In this document: positions 49,163 through 59,819 of the stretch, piece after piece | Layout: each line of letters begins with the position of its first letter | Position numbering within the stretch: position 1 is the stretch's first letter | NCBI GenBank assembly: GCA_947504605.1 | Contig: CANNJE010000002.1 | Span: 24,218-88,217, forward strand | Direction of reading: 5' to 3' | DNA from: Chitinophagaceae bacterium | GTDB taxonomy: Bacteria; Bacteroidota; Bacteroidia; Chitinophagales; Chitinophagaceae | Length of the DNA: 64,000 nt | Notes under the pieces: generated by a model | What the model saw: the letters and a program-made list of their open reading frames with translations, nothing else | What the model was told of the DNA's origin: nothing | Databases searched by the model: none | Program-made: the position numbers and the translations under genes

Positions 49163-50509
49163 ATGATGAAGTTTTGCTTCATTCCCGCACTAAATTTTAA
49201 AAAATACAATTTGTTATTTACAGACTTAAACATCATTAAGCCCATATTAGATGCGCTTAACGAAGAAGGCTATTCAAAGCCTACGCCTATTCAGGAAGCA
49301 GCCATACCACACGTAATGGCTCAAAAAGATTTGCTGGGTTGTGCCCAAACAGGTACAGGAAAAACAGCCGCTTTTGCCATTCCAATGCTGCAATTACTGG
49401 CCAAACCAAAAACAATGGCCAGCAGTGGGGCAAGACCAATTCGTGCGCTTATTCTAACACCAACCCGTGAACTTGCTATACAAATTCAGGAAAGCTTTAA
49501 TGCCTACGGACGTCACTTGCGTTTAAAAAACCTAGTAATCTTTGGTGGCGTAAACCAGGGGCCACAGGTAGATGCGCTTAAAAGAGGCGTTGATATTTTA
49601 GTGGCAACACCAGGGCGCCTTCTTGATCTTTGCAGCCAGGGTTTGGTTCGTTTAAATGAAGTAGAAATCTTCGTACTAGATGAGGCAGACCGTATGCTCG
49701 ATATGGGATTTGTACATGATGTAAAAAGAATTATCACTAAAATTCCCGCAAAAAGACAAACCCTGTTTTTTTCTGCAACGATGCCTCCGGAAATTCAGTC
49801 ACTTGCTAATAGTATTTTACACGAGCCGGTAAAAGTATCTGTTACTCCGCCAAGTACAACAGCCAATAGTATTGAGCAATGGTTGTATTATGTAACCAAA
49901 GAAAACAAAAGAGCTTTACTGGAACATATTTTAAAAGATCAGGATATAGAAACAGCATTGGTTTTTACCCGTACCAAACATGGTGCAGATAAAGTGGTTA
50001 AAGACCTTCACAAGATTGGCATCAGTGCAGAAGCCATTCATGGCAACAAATCACAAAATGCCAGACAACGTGCATTAAGCAATTTTAAAAGTCGCACCAC
50101 CCGTATATTGGTAGCTACTGATATTGCTGCTCGTGGTATTGATATCGATGACCTAACTCATGTGATTAATTACGAGATTCCTGAAATACCAGAAACCTAT
50201 GTTCATCGCATTGGCCGTACGGGCAGAGCCGGCGCAAGTGGAATTTCTTTAACTTTTTGCGAAGCAGAAGAAACCGCTGATCTGAGAGATATTCAAAAAT
50301 TAATTGGTAAGGCTATTCCGCTACAAAGCAACCATCCATATCATACTACGTTTACACAAATATTAAGCAGACCTCCTCAGGGACAAAACAAGCAGCAGAG
50401 ACCCCAAAGGAATTCTCAAGGCCATTCTCAACCGGGTAATAGAAAACCACAGGTAAAGCATGGTGGCGCTGGTGGAGACAGAAAAAAATCGGGAAGAAGA
50501 GAGTTTTAA
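49163..50509 (+). CDS. DEAD-box RNA helicase (RhlE-like)
   Basis: GCAQTGTGKTAAFAIP, PTRELAIQI, VLDEADRMLDMGF, SAT, HRIGRTGRAG; basic Q/R/G-rich C-tail. Real start may be TTG at about 49209. Confidence 0.94.
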   Translation: MMKFCFIPALNFKKYNLLFTDLNIIKPILDALNEEGYSKPTPIQEAAIPHVMAQKDLLGCAQTGTGKTAAFAIPMLQLLAKPKTMASSGARPIRALILTPTRELAIQIQESFNAYGRHLRLKNLVIFGGVNQGPQVDALKRGVDILVATPGRLLDLCSQGLVRLNEVEIFVLDEADRMLDMGFVHDVKRIITKIPAKRQTLFFSATMPPEIQSLANSILHEPVKVSVTPPSTTANSIEQWLYYVTKENKRALLEHILKDQDIETALVFTRTKHGADKVVKDLHKIGISAEAIHGNKSQNARQRALSNFKSRTTRILVATDIAARGIDIDDLTHVINYEIPEIPETYVHRIGRTGRAGASGISLTFCEAEETADLRDIQKLIGKAIPLQSNHPYHTTFTQILSRPPQGQNKQQRPQRNSQGHSQPGNRKPQVKHGGAGGDRKKSGRREF

Positions 50510-50529
50510 TTTTATATAATTCGTTTTTT

Positions 50530-50571
50530 AAAAAGCACAGGTATTCGAAAAGAATGCTTGTGCTTTTTTAT
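50530..50571. terminator. Terminator after the DEAD-box helicase
   Basis: aaaagcacaggtattc ... gaatgcttgtgctttttt hairpin. Confidence 0.7.
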
Positions 50572-50595
50572 TTCTAACATGAAGGTGAATTTTAT

Positions 50596-51435
50596 TTAGT
50601 CAAACATTCCCATTTGAGAGACGTTAATTTTTGTTTTTATTTTTTTTGATTTTGCTATTTCTGGTCTTGTTTTTTCAATGCTAAAAACTTGGGTGGCCTC
50701 ATACCTTGATGCTACAATTATTTTTGTGTTCAAGGAATGGTTTTCAAATAGCCGCTGCACCAGAATTGGGTCATTGTTGTCTTTAGATAAATGAGATAAA
50801 AACAAGTGGCTCATAAAAGATGGTCGATGGGTGGTGAATATTTCCAACGCTTGTTTGTTGGATAAATGGCCCCGGCCACCCCTGATGCGGTTCTTTAAAT
50901 AAATTGGATAATGCCCGTTTTCAAACATCGTTTCATCATAGTTGGCTTCCAAAAAAGCAGCATGGCAAAGATTAAAATGTTTGGTTACATTACTGCAGGC
51001 TGCTCCAATGTCAGTAAACACTCCTACATTAAGCCCATTGCAGCTAATGATAAAACTGTGCGGATCGGCCGCATCGTGCTTTTTTGTAAATGAGGTTATT
51101 TCCAGTGTTCCAATTTTTACATTTTGCTTCGTGTCTATCCACTGCAAGGTTTCTGTGGGTAATTGTAAACCACTTTTTATATATGTGCCTTGAGAAATAT
51201 ATACAGGCAAATCATATTTAGACGCAATAACCTGCAACCCCTTAATATGATCAGTATGCTCATGAGAAATAAAAACAGCTTTTACTTTTTGCATTGTTAA
51301 GCCAAGAGAAAACATTCTCTTCTCTGTTTCTTTACAGCTAATTCCGGTATCTACCAATACAGCATCAGTATCATTCCCGATATAATAACAGTTTCCATTA
51401 CTACCCGAATTAAGTGATGTTATTTGTAACGCCAT
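50596..51435 (-). CDS. MBL-fold metallohydrolase (YycJ/WalJ-like)
   Basis: SLNSGSNGNCYYIGND, VFISHEHTDHIKGL, GRGHLSNKQALEI, LFLSHLSKDNNDP. Confidence 0.88.
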   Translation of the reverse strand: MALQITSLNSGSNGNCYYIGNDTDAVLVDTGISCKETEKRMFSLGLTMQKVKAVFISHEHTDHIKGLQVIASKYDLPVYISQGTYIKSGLQLPTETLQWIDTKQNVKIGTLEITSFTKKHDAADPHSFIISCNGLNVGVFTDIGAACSNVTKHFNLCHAAFLEANYDETMFENGHYPIYLKNRIRGGRGHLSNKQALEIFTTHRPSFMSHLFLSHLSKDNNDPILVQRLFENHSLNTKIIVASRYEATQVFSIEKTRPEIAKSKKIKTKINVSQMGMFD

Positions 51436-51486
51436 TGAGGTACAAAGAAAATCTATTTTAGGTAAGGCAAACAGATTATTCTATTT

Positions 51487-52578
51487 TTAAAACCAGCCTC
51501 TTCTTTTAAAAATAATAATCATCCATATAGGAACAATAAGCATTAGGGCCACCGAAATGAAAAACCCCCATTGATTATGCAAGAGAGGAATGATATCGAA
51601 GTTCATTCCGAAAATACCGCCAATTACGGTTGCGGGAGCCAGCAAACAGGTAACGATAGCCATTACCTTCATTACTTCGTTTAGTTTTAGATTCACATTA
51701 TTAAGGTAAAGATCCTGAAGGCTCATCATCATATCCCGGTAGTTTTCTGCAAGATCATGTGCCTGCACAATATGGTCATACACATCTTTAAAATATTTTT
51801 CTGTTCTTTCTTCTATAAGTTCGCTCTCGCTTCTTAAAATACCATTTACCAGTTCTCGTACAGGGCTCACATTTCTTTTTAAAAAGATCAATTCTTTTCT
51901 CAGCCTATTTATTTGTGCTAAACTTCTGTTGTTGGGCCTTCTGATAATCTCTTCTTCCAGTTGTTCAATTCGATCCCCCAGTTTTTCCATCACCACATAA
52001 AAATTATCTACCACCATATCAATAAGGCTGTAGTATAAAAAATCACAACCCGACATCCGTACTTTACTTCCTGATAATTTTAGCTTGTCCCTCACTGGAT
52101 TAAAAAGATCCCGACTAACATCTTCCTGAAAACTGATTACAAAATTTTTTCCCAATATAATACTTACTTGTTCCGTTTCTACCGAAGAATCTTTTTCATT
52201 GAAATACAACATATTCATCAGGCAAAACAACAAGCCGTTGATCTCGTCCATCTTAGGGCGTTGACCAATGCTTAATATATCTTCTATAAGCAATGGGTGA
52301 ACCGCAAAATGAGTACATAGTTTTTCTACATCTTCTTTTCGAAGCCCATCTACATTAATCCAAGAGTTGGTAGGCGTATTCAAATATGGAAAACAATCGT
52401 TCACATCTTTAAGCGTATGAGAATCTACCTTGTCGTTGTTATATTCATATAACATAATAGACGATTCTGCAGTTGGAACACGGTCAGGTAAAACCGTTGG
52501 ATTGACATGCAATACTTTTTTGGTACGAAGCAACTCTAAAGGATTGAGTATATATTCAAGATATTTTTTTCCGGGCAT
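51487..52578 (-). CDS. corA: Magnesium/cobalt transporter CorA
   Basis: C-terminal TM pair with GMN signature (IGGIFGMNFDIIPLL). Confidence 0.93.
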   Translation of the reverse strand: MPGKKYLEYILNPLELLRTKKVLHVNPTVLPDRVPTAESSIMLYEYNNDKVDSHTLKDVNDCFPYLNTPTNSWINVDGLRKEDVEKLCTHFAVHPLLIEDILSIGQRPKMDEINGLLFCLMNMLYFNEKDSSVETEQVSIILGKNFVISFQEDVSRDLFNPVRDKLKLSGSKVRMSGCDFLYYSLIDMVVDNFYVVMEKLGDRIEQLEEEIIRRPNNRSLAQINRLRKELIFLKRNVSPVRELVNGILRSESELIEERTEKYFKDVYDHIVQAHDLAENYRDMMMSLQDLYLNNVNLKLNEVMKVMAIVTCLLAPATVIGGIFGMNFDIIPLLHNQWGFFISVALMLIVPIWMIIIFKRRGWF

Positions 52579-52631
52579 AAGTTGTATTTGTGGAGGTAAA
52601 TTTAATTAATAATATAGATGGCAGAAATAAA

Positions 52632-52657
52632 AAAACCGCAACAGAATTGCGGTTTTA
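52632..52657 (-). terminator. Hairpin between corA and the DUF4440-like gene
   Basis: aaaccgcaa-cagaa-ttgcggttt. Confidence 0.6.
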
Positions 52658-52680
52658 ATTATTTAAATATTTAGACTATA

Positions 52681-53181
52681 CTATTTCACGGGAACCGATG
52701 GTGGTGGAAGGGGCGAAGCATCGCTGTTCCAAATATCTCTGTACATTTTCCAAATTCCTTTTTCCTGTTTCCACAATACAATAAATTTCCCTTTTTCCAA
52801 TTTATTTCCGGCGCTGTCTAACATTACATAGGTTCCGGTTTCTGCTACCACTTCCGGTCCACCAACAACATCTTCTGTTGTAAGGGTAGCACCCCGTATA
52901 CCCATAGCATAGCCACCATTAAAAAAAGCAGTAATAGCAGCTGTACCACACATTCGAGGAAAATTTGGAGCATTGATACATGCATCTATGGCATAACATG
53001 CTGCAAACGCAGTGCTATCTCCTGTAGCCCAAGATTTTCCAAAAAGCTCGTTACTACTTGCTATCTGTGCTTTTGCAGAGTCGAGTGTAAAAGACTTTAC
53101 TTCAATTTTTTCGCTGGCAGTGTTACAGGAAAAAAGAAACATCATTGAGGGTAGCATAAATACTGAAAGGATTTTTTTCAT
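52681..53181 (-). CDS. SnoaL/DUF4440-like secreted lipoprotein
   Basis: Start reset to MKKILSVFMLPSMMFLFSCN; GDSTAFAACYAIDACINAPNFPRMCGTAAITAFF, KGKFIVLWKQEKGIWKMYRDIWNSD. Confidence 0.8.
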   Translation of the reverse strand: MKKILSVFMLPSMMFLFSCNTASEKIEVKSFTLDSAKAQIASSNELFGKSWATGDSTAFAACYAIDACINAPNFPRMCGTAAITAFFNGGYAMGIRGATLTTEDVVGGPEVVAETGTYVMLDSAGNKLEKGKFIVLWKQEKGIWKMYRDIWNSDASPLPPPSVPVK

Positions 53182-53307
53182 GTTTTTTTTCTTAGTAAAA
53201 TAGACAATGGTTTTTGAAATTGCAAGCTTCTTACGAAATTTCTTTTGCAAAAAAAAACTCCATGTAAAATATCACAAGGAGTTTTTATAAAAAATATGGG
53301 TTGTTTT

Positions 53308-54750
53308 TTAGAACGCTGCGCTCTTAGGGAAACGTGGAAAAGGAATTACATCCCTAATATTAGTCATGCCGGTTACAAACAATACCAGTCTTTCAAAACC
53401 AAGGCCAAATCCAGCATGTGGGCAGGCACCAAAACGACGGGTATCCAAATACCAATCAAGTTCTTCTGCAGGAATATGCATCTCTTCCATACGCTTCAAT
53501 AGTTTGTCCATTCTTTCTTCTCTTTGAGAACCACCCACAATTTCTCCAATGCCTGGGGCAAGTATATCCATAGCTGCAACAGTTTTTCCATCATCGTTTT
53601 GGCGCATGTAAAACGCTTTGATATCTTTTGGATAATCAGTAAGAATAACCGGTTTTTTAAAATGTTTTTCTACCAAGTATCTTTCGTGCTCACTCTGCAA
53701 GTCAATTCCCCAGCCTTCTACCAAATATTGAAATTTCTTTTTCTTGTTGTGATTGCTTTCTCTCAGAATTTCTATGGCTTCGGTATAAGTAATGCGTTCA
53801 AAATCGTTTTTAACTACAAATTCGAGTTTTTCAATCAGGTCCATTTCGCTTCGTTCGTTTTGTGGTTTGGCCTTTTCTTCTTCAACCAGCCTTTGTGCTA
53901 AAAACTCCAAATCTTCTTTATTATGTTCCATTGCATAACCAATGATATACTTAATAAAGTCTTCGGCAAGATTCATATTATCTTCTAGATCTGCAAACGC
54001 AACCTCCGGTTCTATCATCCAGAACTCTGCAAGATGACGGGTTGTATTGCTGTTTTCGGCACGAAAAGTTGGACCAAAAGTGTAAATATCACTAAAAGCC
54101 ATTGCTGCTAACTCTCCCTCCAACTGACCGCTCACAGTAAGATTGGTGCTGCGACCAAAAAAATCATCTTTAAAATTAATGGTTCCATCTTCATTTTTTG
54201 GAGCTGTACCATCCAATGGTAAAGTTGTTACCTGAAACATTTCGCCGGCGCCTTCTGCATCACTTCCGGTTATGATAGGAGTATGCATATACACAAACCC
54301 ACGATCATTGTAAAATTTATGAATAGCAAATGCCAAAGAATGTCTAACCCTGAAAATAGCACCAAATGTATTGGTACGAAAACGCAGATGAGCAATTTCT
54401 CTTAAAAATTCAAGACTATGTTTTTTAGGTTGTAATGGAAATTTTTCTGCGTCACTGTCGCCCAAAATTTCTATTGATGTAGCTTGTAATTCTACTTTTT
54501 GTCCTTTCCCAAGCGATGCTATCACTTTTCCTGTGGCTTTTATACAAGCTCCTGTGGTAATCCTTTTTAGAGTCGTTTCGTCTAAAAGGCCAAGGGCAGC
54601 CATTACCTGTAAATTATTATTGGTACTGCCATCGTTAAGTGCAATAAACTGATTGTTGCGAAATGTGCGTACCCAACCCATTACTGTAGCTTCGTAATCT
54701 GTTGCATCGTTCTGCAACAGCGCTTTTATTTTTATTCGTTTGTTGAACAT
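53308..54750 (-). CDS. asnS: Asparagine-tRNA ligase
   Basis: [76 protein letters not shown]. Start reset to [13 protein letters not shown]. Confidence 0.96.
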   Translation of the reverse strand: MFNKRIKIKALLQNDATDYEATVMGWVRTFRNNQFIALNDGSTNNNLQVMAALGLLDETTLKRITTGACIKATGKVIASLGKGQKVELQATSIEILGDSDAEKFPLQPKKHSLEFLREIAHLRFRTNTFGAIFRVRHSLAFAIHKFYNDRGFVYMHTPIITGSDAEGAGEMFQVTTLPLDGTAPKNEDGTINFKDDFFGRSTNLTVSGQLEGELAAMAFSDIYTFGPTFRAENSNTTRHLAEFWMIEPEVAFADLEDNMNLAEDFIKYIIGYAMEHNKEDLEFLAQRLVEEEKAKPQNERSEMDLIEKLEFVVKNDFERITYTEAIEILRESNHNKKKKFQYLVEGWGIDLQSEHERYLVEKHFKKPVILTDYPKDIKAFYMRQNDDGKTVAAMDILAPGIGEIVGGSQREERMDKLLKRMEEMHIPAEELDWYLDTRRFGACPHAGFGLGFERLVLFVTGMTNIRDVIPFPRFPKSAAF

Positions 54751-54855
54751 AGAAAAAATTATTGGCAGCAAAGATAGAAATATCAAGGCACAGATGCCAA
54801 AACTCATCCGATATAATTAGGTAACAATGAATGGATGAGTAGCAATATTATTTTC

Positions 54856-55740
54856 TCATAAAATCTCCCATATGTGTTTATGTATATTTTGTGCGATTTT
54901 TTCAGTTGGCACATCATTCTCGTCGCCACCAAAAGGGTCTTCTATTTCTTCTGCAATCAATTCCAAACTGGCTAATACATAAAATATAAAGGCCACTACG
55001 GGAATTACATAATATCCCATACTGAAAACATAACCAAAGGGAAGGCTCATGATATAGAAGAAAATGAATTTTTTTATAAAAACACTATAAGAATAAGGAA
55101 TCGGTGTATTTTTTATTCTTTCGCATGCACCACATATATCGGTAAACGATTGCAGTTCATTGTTTAGATAGTATAAATGTTCTGCTTTAAGAATCCCTCT
55201 TTGTTGTAAATTATGAATATGTCTATACATCAGGAGCGATAGTTGATTGGGAATATGTTTTTCTTCGTCCAGGTCTTTTAATAAATGGCCGTGCTGCTCA
55301 TCCTCAAATAAAGCCAGCCTTGTTTTTTCTTTATGTAAATGATTGTGCAAAGCTTGCGCATAAGCTGGAATTATTTTTTTAAAAAATTCCAGTTCTTCTT
55401 TTTCTGTTTCCGGAATAATTGCAGCAATTTTTTGCGCAAGGTTTCTGCTATTATTTGTGAGTGATCCCCATAATTTTCTACCTTCCCACCATCGGTCATA
55501 AGCTGTATTTGTTCTAAAAACCAATAACATAGAAATAGCAAAACCAAGGAGGCTATGCATCAGTGGAATATTTTTCACTTTACTAAATTCTGTTAACTCC
55601 CAATATTCGAGCTCGAGCCAAGCGATGGCTCCACTATAAATAGCGATGGCCAGTAAAAGAGGGGCTAGTTTACGAAACGTATCTGCTTTATGAAATCTAA
55701 AAATAAAGGTGAACCACTCTTTTGGATTATAAGAAATCAT
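54856..55740 (-). CDS. Bestrophin-family (UPF0187) anion channel-like protein
   Basis: LLGFAISMLLVFRTNTAYDRWWEGRKLWGSLTNNSRNLA; EEIEDPFGGDENDVP. Confidence 0.92.
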   Translation of the reverse strand: MISYNPKEWFTFIFRFHKADTFRKLAPLLLAIAIYSGAIAWLELEYWELTEFSKVKNIPLMHSLLGFAISMLLVFRTNTAYDRWWEGRKLWGSLTNNSRNLAQKIAAIIPETEKEELEFFKKIIPAYAQALHNHLHKEKTRLALFEDEQHGHLLKDLDEEKHIPNQLSLLMYRHIHNLQQRGILKAEHLYYLNNELQSFTDICGACERIKNTPIPYSYSVFIKKFIFFYIMSLPFGYVFSMGYYVIPVVAFIFYVLASLELIAEEIEDPFGGDENDVPTEKIAQNIHKHIWEIL

Positions 55741-55748
55741 ACTTGTTT

Positions 55749-56252
55749 TTAATTTACAGGTTTGTATTTTGAAAAATTATCCTTACTCCATGTTCCCGGC
55801 TGCATATGGCTTCCTTCTTTTAGGTTGATGTTTACAAATTTTATTCCAGCCACTTCTGTAAGGTTTAAGACCACGTCAGCCAGATACATTTCTGCTCCTG
55901 TTGTTCCTATTGCCTCTGTTAAATATTCACTGTCTTTTACTTCAGTATAAATTGTATCACCACTAATTTTTATTTTTTCTAACACTATATTTTCGTTCAA
56001 CTCGTTTAAACCTTTAATTAGACTATCCGCATTTAAAATCTCGGGCACCAACTCGTGGTTTTTTGATTTTGTATAATCAAAAGAACTCTTCCAAACATAC
56101 AGTTTGGATTCAGGGTTATATATATTCAGGGGTTTAAGGTTTTCGGTACTATCGGTAATAATTTGGGAAGCTATTGTATTATCCGGTTTTTTTTCGTTCC
56201 TATTACAAGAAATAAAAATGATGGTCAGTATTATAAAAAACAGTCTTTTCAT
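55749..56252 (-). CDS. Hypothetical lipoprotein
   Basis: Lipobox LTIIFISCNRNEKK; stop 9 nt before the start of the bestrophin-like gene. Confidence 0.75.
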   Translation of the reverse strand: MKRLFFIILTIIFISCNRNEKKPDNTIASQIITDSTENLKPLNIYNPESKLYVWKSSFDYTKSKNHELVPEILNADSLIKGLNELNENIVLEKIKISGDTIYTEVKDSEYLTEAIGTTGAEMYLADVVLNLTEVAGIKFVNINLKEGSHMQPGTWSKDNFSKYKPVN

Positions 56253-56462
56253 ACATTAACTTTTTAAGGGTAGGTGAAAATTAAAATATAACACAGCAAA
56301 TATCGGAACAACATAAGAAATGAATTGCTAAATTTGAAACAGCGTGGGGCTTAAAGACAAACGCTACAAAATAGCAAATTAGAAAATATTCCACCAAGGA
56401 AAGTTGGTCAGGAATTGTTTAAGGGGATGTTCATAAGTAAATTAAATGGCTTCATTATTATT

Positions 56463-56579
56463 TTAGCAACTACCTAGAGCCCACCAAATAATTAAAAATA
56501 CAATTATGGTGCTTAGGCACCCTCCCCCTAATTTTTTTGCACCATAGCCCGCAATTAATGACCTTATCAGCTTATTCAT
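56463..56579 (-). CDS. 38-aa putative small membrane protein (absent from the ORF track)
   Basis: ATG...TAA frame translating to MNKLIRSLIAGYGAKKLGGGCLSTIIVFLIIWWALGSC; single hydrophobic helix. Confidence 0.6.
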   Translation of the reverse strand: MNKLIRSLIAGYGAKKLGGGCLSTIIVFLIIWWALGSC

Positions 56580-56688
56580 ATTGTTTTTTATTTATTTACA
56601 CTATTAAAAGATCGTGCCGAAGATAAATTCTTCACAATAACATACATGATTGGATAAGTTTTATACTTTTACAAAAAATAAAGCTTTT

Positions 56689-57015
56689 ATGAAACTTTTT
56701 GTAGCAGGTCTTCCCTATGATCTTGATGATGCAGAACTGGAAGAAATATTTGAAAAATTTGGCACCGTAACTTCTGCAAAGGTAGCCATTGATCGTGAAA
56801 CCGGTAAAAGCAGAGCTTTTGGTTTTGTGGAAATGCCAGATCGTGCAGAAGGCACCGATGCTATGGAAAGCATGAACGGTATTTCTTTGGGCAAAAAACC
56901 ACTTGTAATAAAAGAAGCCGAAGAGCGTAGTGGACCACCATCTGGCGGTGGTGGTAATCGTGGAAATAGCGGCAGTGGTGGATTTAATAATGATAGAAGT
57001 AGAGGACGTTATTAA
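56689..57015 (+). CDS. RRM-domain RNA-binding protein with Gly-rich tail
   Basis: MKLFVAGLPYDLDDAELEEIFEKFGTVTSAKVAIDRETGKSRAFGFVEMPD; tail GGGGNRGNSGSGGFNNDRSRGRY. Confidence 0.93.
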   Translation: MKLFVAGLPYDLDDAELEEIFEKFGTVTSAKVAIDRETGKSRAFGFVEMPDRAEGTDAMESMNGISLGKKPLVIKEAEERSGPPSGGGGNRGNSGSGGFNNDRSRGRY

Positions 57016-57022
57016 AATATTT

Positions 57023-57053
57023 AAAGAGGGTAAAATGGTTTACCCTCTTTTTT
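57023..57053. terminator. Terminator after the RRM gene
   Basis: agagggtaaa-atgg-tttaccctcttttttt. Confidence 0.75.
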
Positions 57054-57570
57054 ATATTCTCTGGAGAGGTTTTTTGTAAACCGGCACCGTACTACAGGGT
57101 TCACCGTACATAATACTTTTAGCTACCGGTCTTAACTTTTTTGTAATCTCTACAAATGCTGATTCCGTTACCGGCAATTCTCCACAACCTTTTATAACGA
57201 CTTTTTTATCTTCAAAATCGTCTACATTAATTGCCGCTATATTTTTTTTAAGAATTGTTTTAACCGCTTCTTCTTTGTTTCCAAATACAATTTCTTTAGC
57301 CAAAGGTTGCAATGCGCTAGCAGCAAGCATATATGCCCACATAGGAATTACAGCATCTGCACTACAGGTAAGTGCAACAATTTTATTTTCAAATACAGAA
57401 AGGTCTAATTCCTTTAGCGATTCCCTAAAATCTTTTTCTTTTAAAATCAACCCCATAAAAAGATAATCTTTCATGTCAAAAACTATGATAGTCTCTTTGG
57501 GATAATAATCTTCAAGGTTCAGGGTTACAATTCCGCTGTCTGCTACTTTATTTACAAAGGTTTCGCTCAT
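57052..57570 (-). CDS. DUF2480-like protein
   Basis: 172 aa; IVTLNLEDYYPKETIIVFDMKDYLFMGLILKEKDFRESLKELD...KGCGELPVTESAFVEITKKLRPVAKSIMYGEPCSTVPVYKK. Confidence 0.75.
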   Translation of the reverse strand: MSETFVNKVADSGIVTLNLEDYYPKETIIVFDMKDYLFMGLILKEKDFRESLKELDLSVFENKIVALTCSADAVIPMWAYMLAASALQPLAKEIVFGNKEEAVKTILKKNIAAINVDDFEDKKVVIKGCGELPVTESAFVEITKKLRPVAKSIMYGEPCSTVPVYKKPLQRI

Positions 57571-57586
57571 AATACAAAACTAAAAC

Positions 57587-57621
57587 AAAAAAGCCGGCCC
57601 TTTTGTAAGGACCGGCTTTTG
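57587..57621 (-). terminator. Terminator after the PPIase gene
   Basis: aaaagccgg-cccttttgtaagga-ccggctttt. Confidence 0.6.
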
Positions 57622-57643
57622 TATGTTCGTTTTAAGGAAAATT

Positions 57644-59773
57644 TTAAAATAATTTGCTACGACTATCTTTAATAGTAGCTTGTTTTCTCAAACCCTCATA
57701 CCAATTATTAGTTTGACTACGAATAGCAGATAACCTGGTAGTTGCTTGCTGAGCTGCCATTTCTGGAGCGTCTGCTGGTTTAGATTTTACACTGTTTACT
57801 TTTAAAACATAAACCCCGCTGTTTCCCGAAATGGGGGCCGTTGGTTTAGCTTGGTTGTCTTTGTTAAATGATGCGCCCAATAGTTTTGGTTCAACACCTA
57901 AACCATTAATGATTTGTGCATTAAGGGTAATAGAAGAGTCAGCTCCAGCCTGTAAAATTTGTTTATTATAAGCTGCTGCCGCTGTTTCCAATGTTGGAGT
58001 AACTCCAAGTTTTGTTTTTATAATTTCGGCTTTTTTCTCATTTCTAATGATTGCTTCAGCACCGCTTCTTGCCGTTTCTGCATCCTGAACACCCTCTTCT
58101 AAAACTTTTTCTAAAACAGCTACAACAAACTCGTCGGCTATACTGAAGGGTTCGCTTACTTCACCTTTCTTAGCTTCAAATGCCCAACGAACCAATTGTC
58201 TTGCTTCTTGCAAGTTGCCTACACTATAATCATTTTCTTTAAGTGGCAATGGATTTTGAATCATTTTTAAACCATTGGCTTGAATATATTTAGACAATTC
58301 TGTACTGCTTTTTACGGCAGAAGCTTTGGTTGCAAGCAAACTTGCACTGTTTACGGTTAAATCACTTGAAGTGATTTCTTTTGCAACAAATGCTATTTTA
58401 TATGCAGGTTTAAAATCTTTCTGATTGGTAATTTCAATTACATGATATCCATATTGTGTTCTTACCACATCTTTAGAACCTACTGGTTTGTTAAATGTAA
58501 AGTCATTGAATTCGGGAACCATAGCACCATAAGCAAATGTTCCAAGGTCACCACCTTTGTCTTTACTTCCATCAGATGAATATTTTAAAGCAAGAGCTGC
58601 AAAATCAGCGCCACCTTTAATTGCATTTAATAAACTGTCCGCTAATTTTTTTGCTGTTGTATCTGCATTTATCTGCTCTCCTGTTTGAGGGTTTACGGTA
58701 GGTATTAATATATGACGGGCTTTAACACTATCTGGTAGTTGTTTGCTTCCAAGCATTTTAGCCACTACATATGATTCTCCATCTACATAAGGACCATAAA
58801 CTGTACCTTCTGGAAGTTTTGCAATTGAATCAGTTTGGCTTGACTGAATTTTTGATTTTGGTAAATAAGTATTTTGAAAATCTATTACCGAAGTATTTCT
58901 TGCAACAAAAGATTGAGCGTTTGTATCTGCAGTAAAAGATGTTTTAATATTTTCTACCATCTCTCTTACCCTATTGCTGTCTTCTTTGCTTGGTAATTGG
59001 CTAAAACTTACATAAGAAATTACCCTTCCTGCTTCTTGTTTAAATAATTCTTTGTGCTTTTTTACATATTCGTTAATATCTGCATCTTTTACCTGAACAG
59101 CGCTGTCGGATATTTCACTATAAGGTACCGCTACATAAGATATTTCTGCAAAATTCTTTGCTTCAGCAATTTCTTTTTCCTGCATCCATTTTGGATAATA
59201 TGCACTTGCGCTTAAAAGACCACTATATTTAGCAACAATAGCAGATAGTTTTAACGGATTGATAATTTCGTTATTTACCGCTTCCTTTTGTTCGCCTTTT
59301 AGTTTTTTAATATTACGCAAAGCTTCCTGTGCTTTTGTCATATCTAATTTTCCGGTAGCCGGGTCTGTCATCCCTTGCTGTTGCATAAACGGATTATTAG
59401 GATCGCTACTTAATAATATAGAAGATAGTTCAGCTGGAGAAAAAGAAATTCCAAGTTTATCAGCTTCCTCAAAAAATATTTTTTCTGCAACAATCTGATT
59501 CCAAACCTGCTCTCTGATTTGGTTTACTTTTATACCATTGGGACGTTGTCCACTTCTTTGTTCTTCCTGGGCTTCAGCCTGGTTCATACGTTTATTAAAC
59601 TCAGAAAGCGGAACAGCTTCTCCATTTACTTTACCTACACTCTGTGATAAAGATCCAAACAAACGGTTGTTACCTTGTTTAGCATCCATTAAAACAAAAC
59701 CAATAAGGCATAATACGATTACACCAACTGTAATGGCTGCTCCTTTATCACGAATACTTTGAATAATTTGCAT
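57644..59773 (-). CDS. PpiD-like peptidylprolyl isomerase (SurA-N + parvulin domains)
   Basis: N-terminal TM anchor (GAAITVGVIVLCLIGFVLMDA); parvulin KARHILIPTVNPQTG...GGDLGTFAYGAMVPEFNDFTF...QYGYHVIEI. Confidence 0.93.
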   Translation of the reverse strand: MQIIQSIRDKGAAITVGVIVLCLIGFVLMDAKQGNNRLFGSLSQSVGKVNGEAVPLSEFNKRMNQAEAQEEQRSGQRPNGIKVNQIREQVWNQIVAEKIFFEEADKLGISFSPAELSSILLSSDPNNPFMQQQGMTDPATGKLDMTKAQEALRNIKKLKGEQKEAVNNEIINPLKLSAIVAKYSGLLSASAYYPKWMQEKEIAEAKNFAEISYVAVPYSEISDSAVQVKDADINEYVKKHKELFKQEAGRVISYVSFSQLPSKEDSNRVREMVENIKTSFTADTNAQSFVARNTSVIDFQNTYLPKSKIQSSQTDSIAKLPEGTVYGPYVDGESYVVAKMLGSKQLPDSVKARHILIPTVNPQTGEQINADTTAKKLADSLLNAIKGGADFAALALKYSSDGSKDKGGDLGTFAYGAMVPEFNDFTFNKPVGSKDVVRTQYGYHVIEITNQKDFKPAYKIAFVAKEITSSDLTVNSASLLATKASAVKSSTELSKYIQANGLKMIQNPLPLKENDYSVGNLQEARQLVRWAFEAKKGEVSEPFSIADEFVVAVLEKVLEEGVQDAETARSGAEAIIRNEKKAEIIKTKLGVTPTLETAAAAYNKQILQAGADSSITLNAQIINGLGVEPKLLGASFNKDNQAKPTAPISGNSGVYVLKVNSVKSKPADAPEMAAQQATTRLSAIRSQTNNWYEGLRKQATIKDSRSKLF

Positions 59774-59819
59774 TTGATTAATTGATTAAATTTGGACGGC
59801 AAAAATAGGGGAAAAATGG

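Noticed and set aside
53524-53901. 125-aa plus ORF over asnS
   Set aside because: Antisense to asnS; Phe-rich translation is a mirror artefact.
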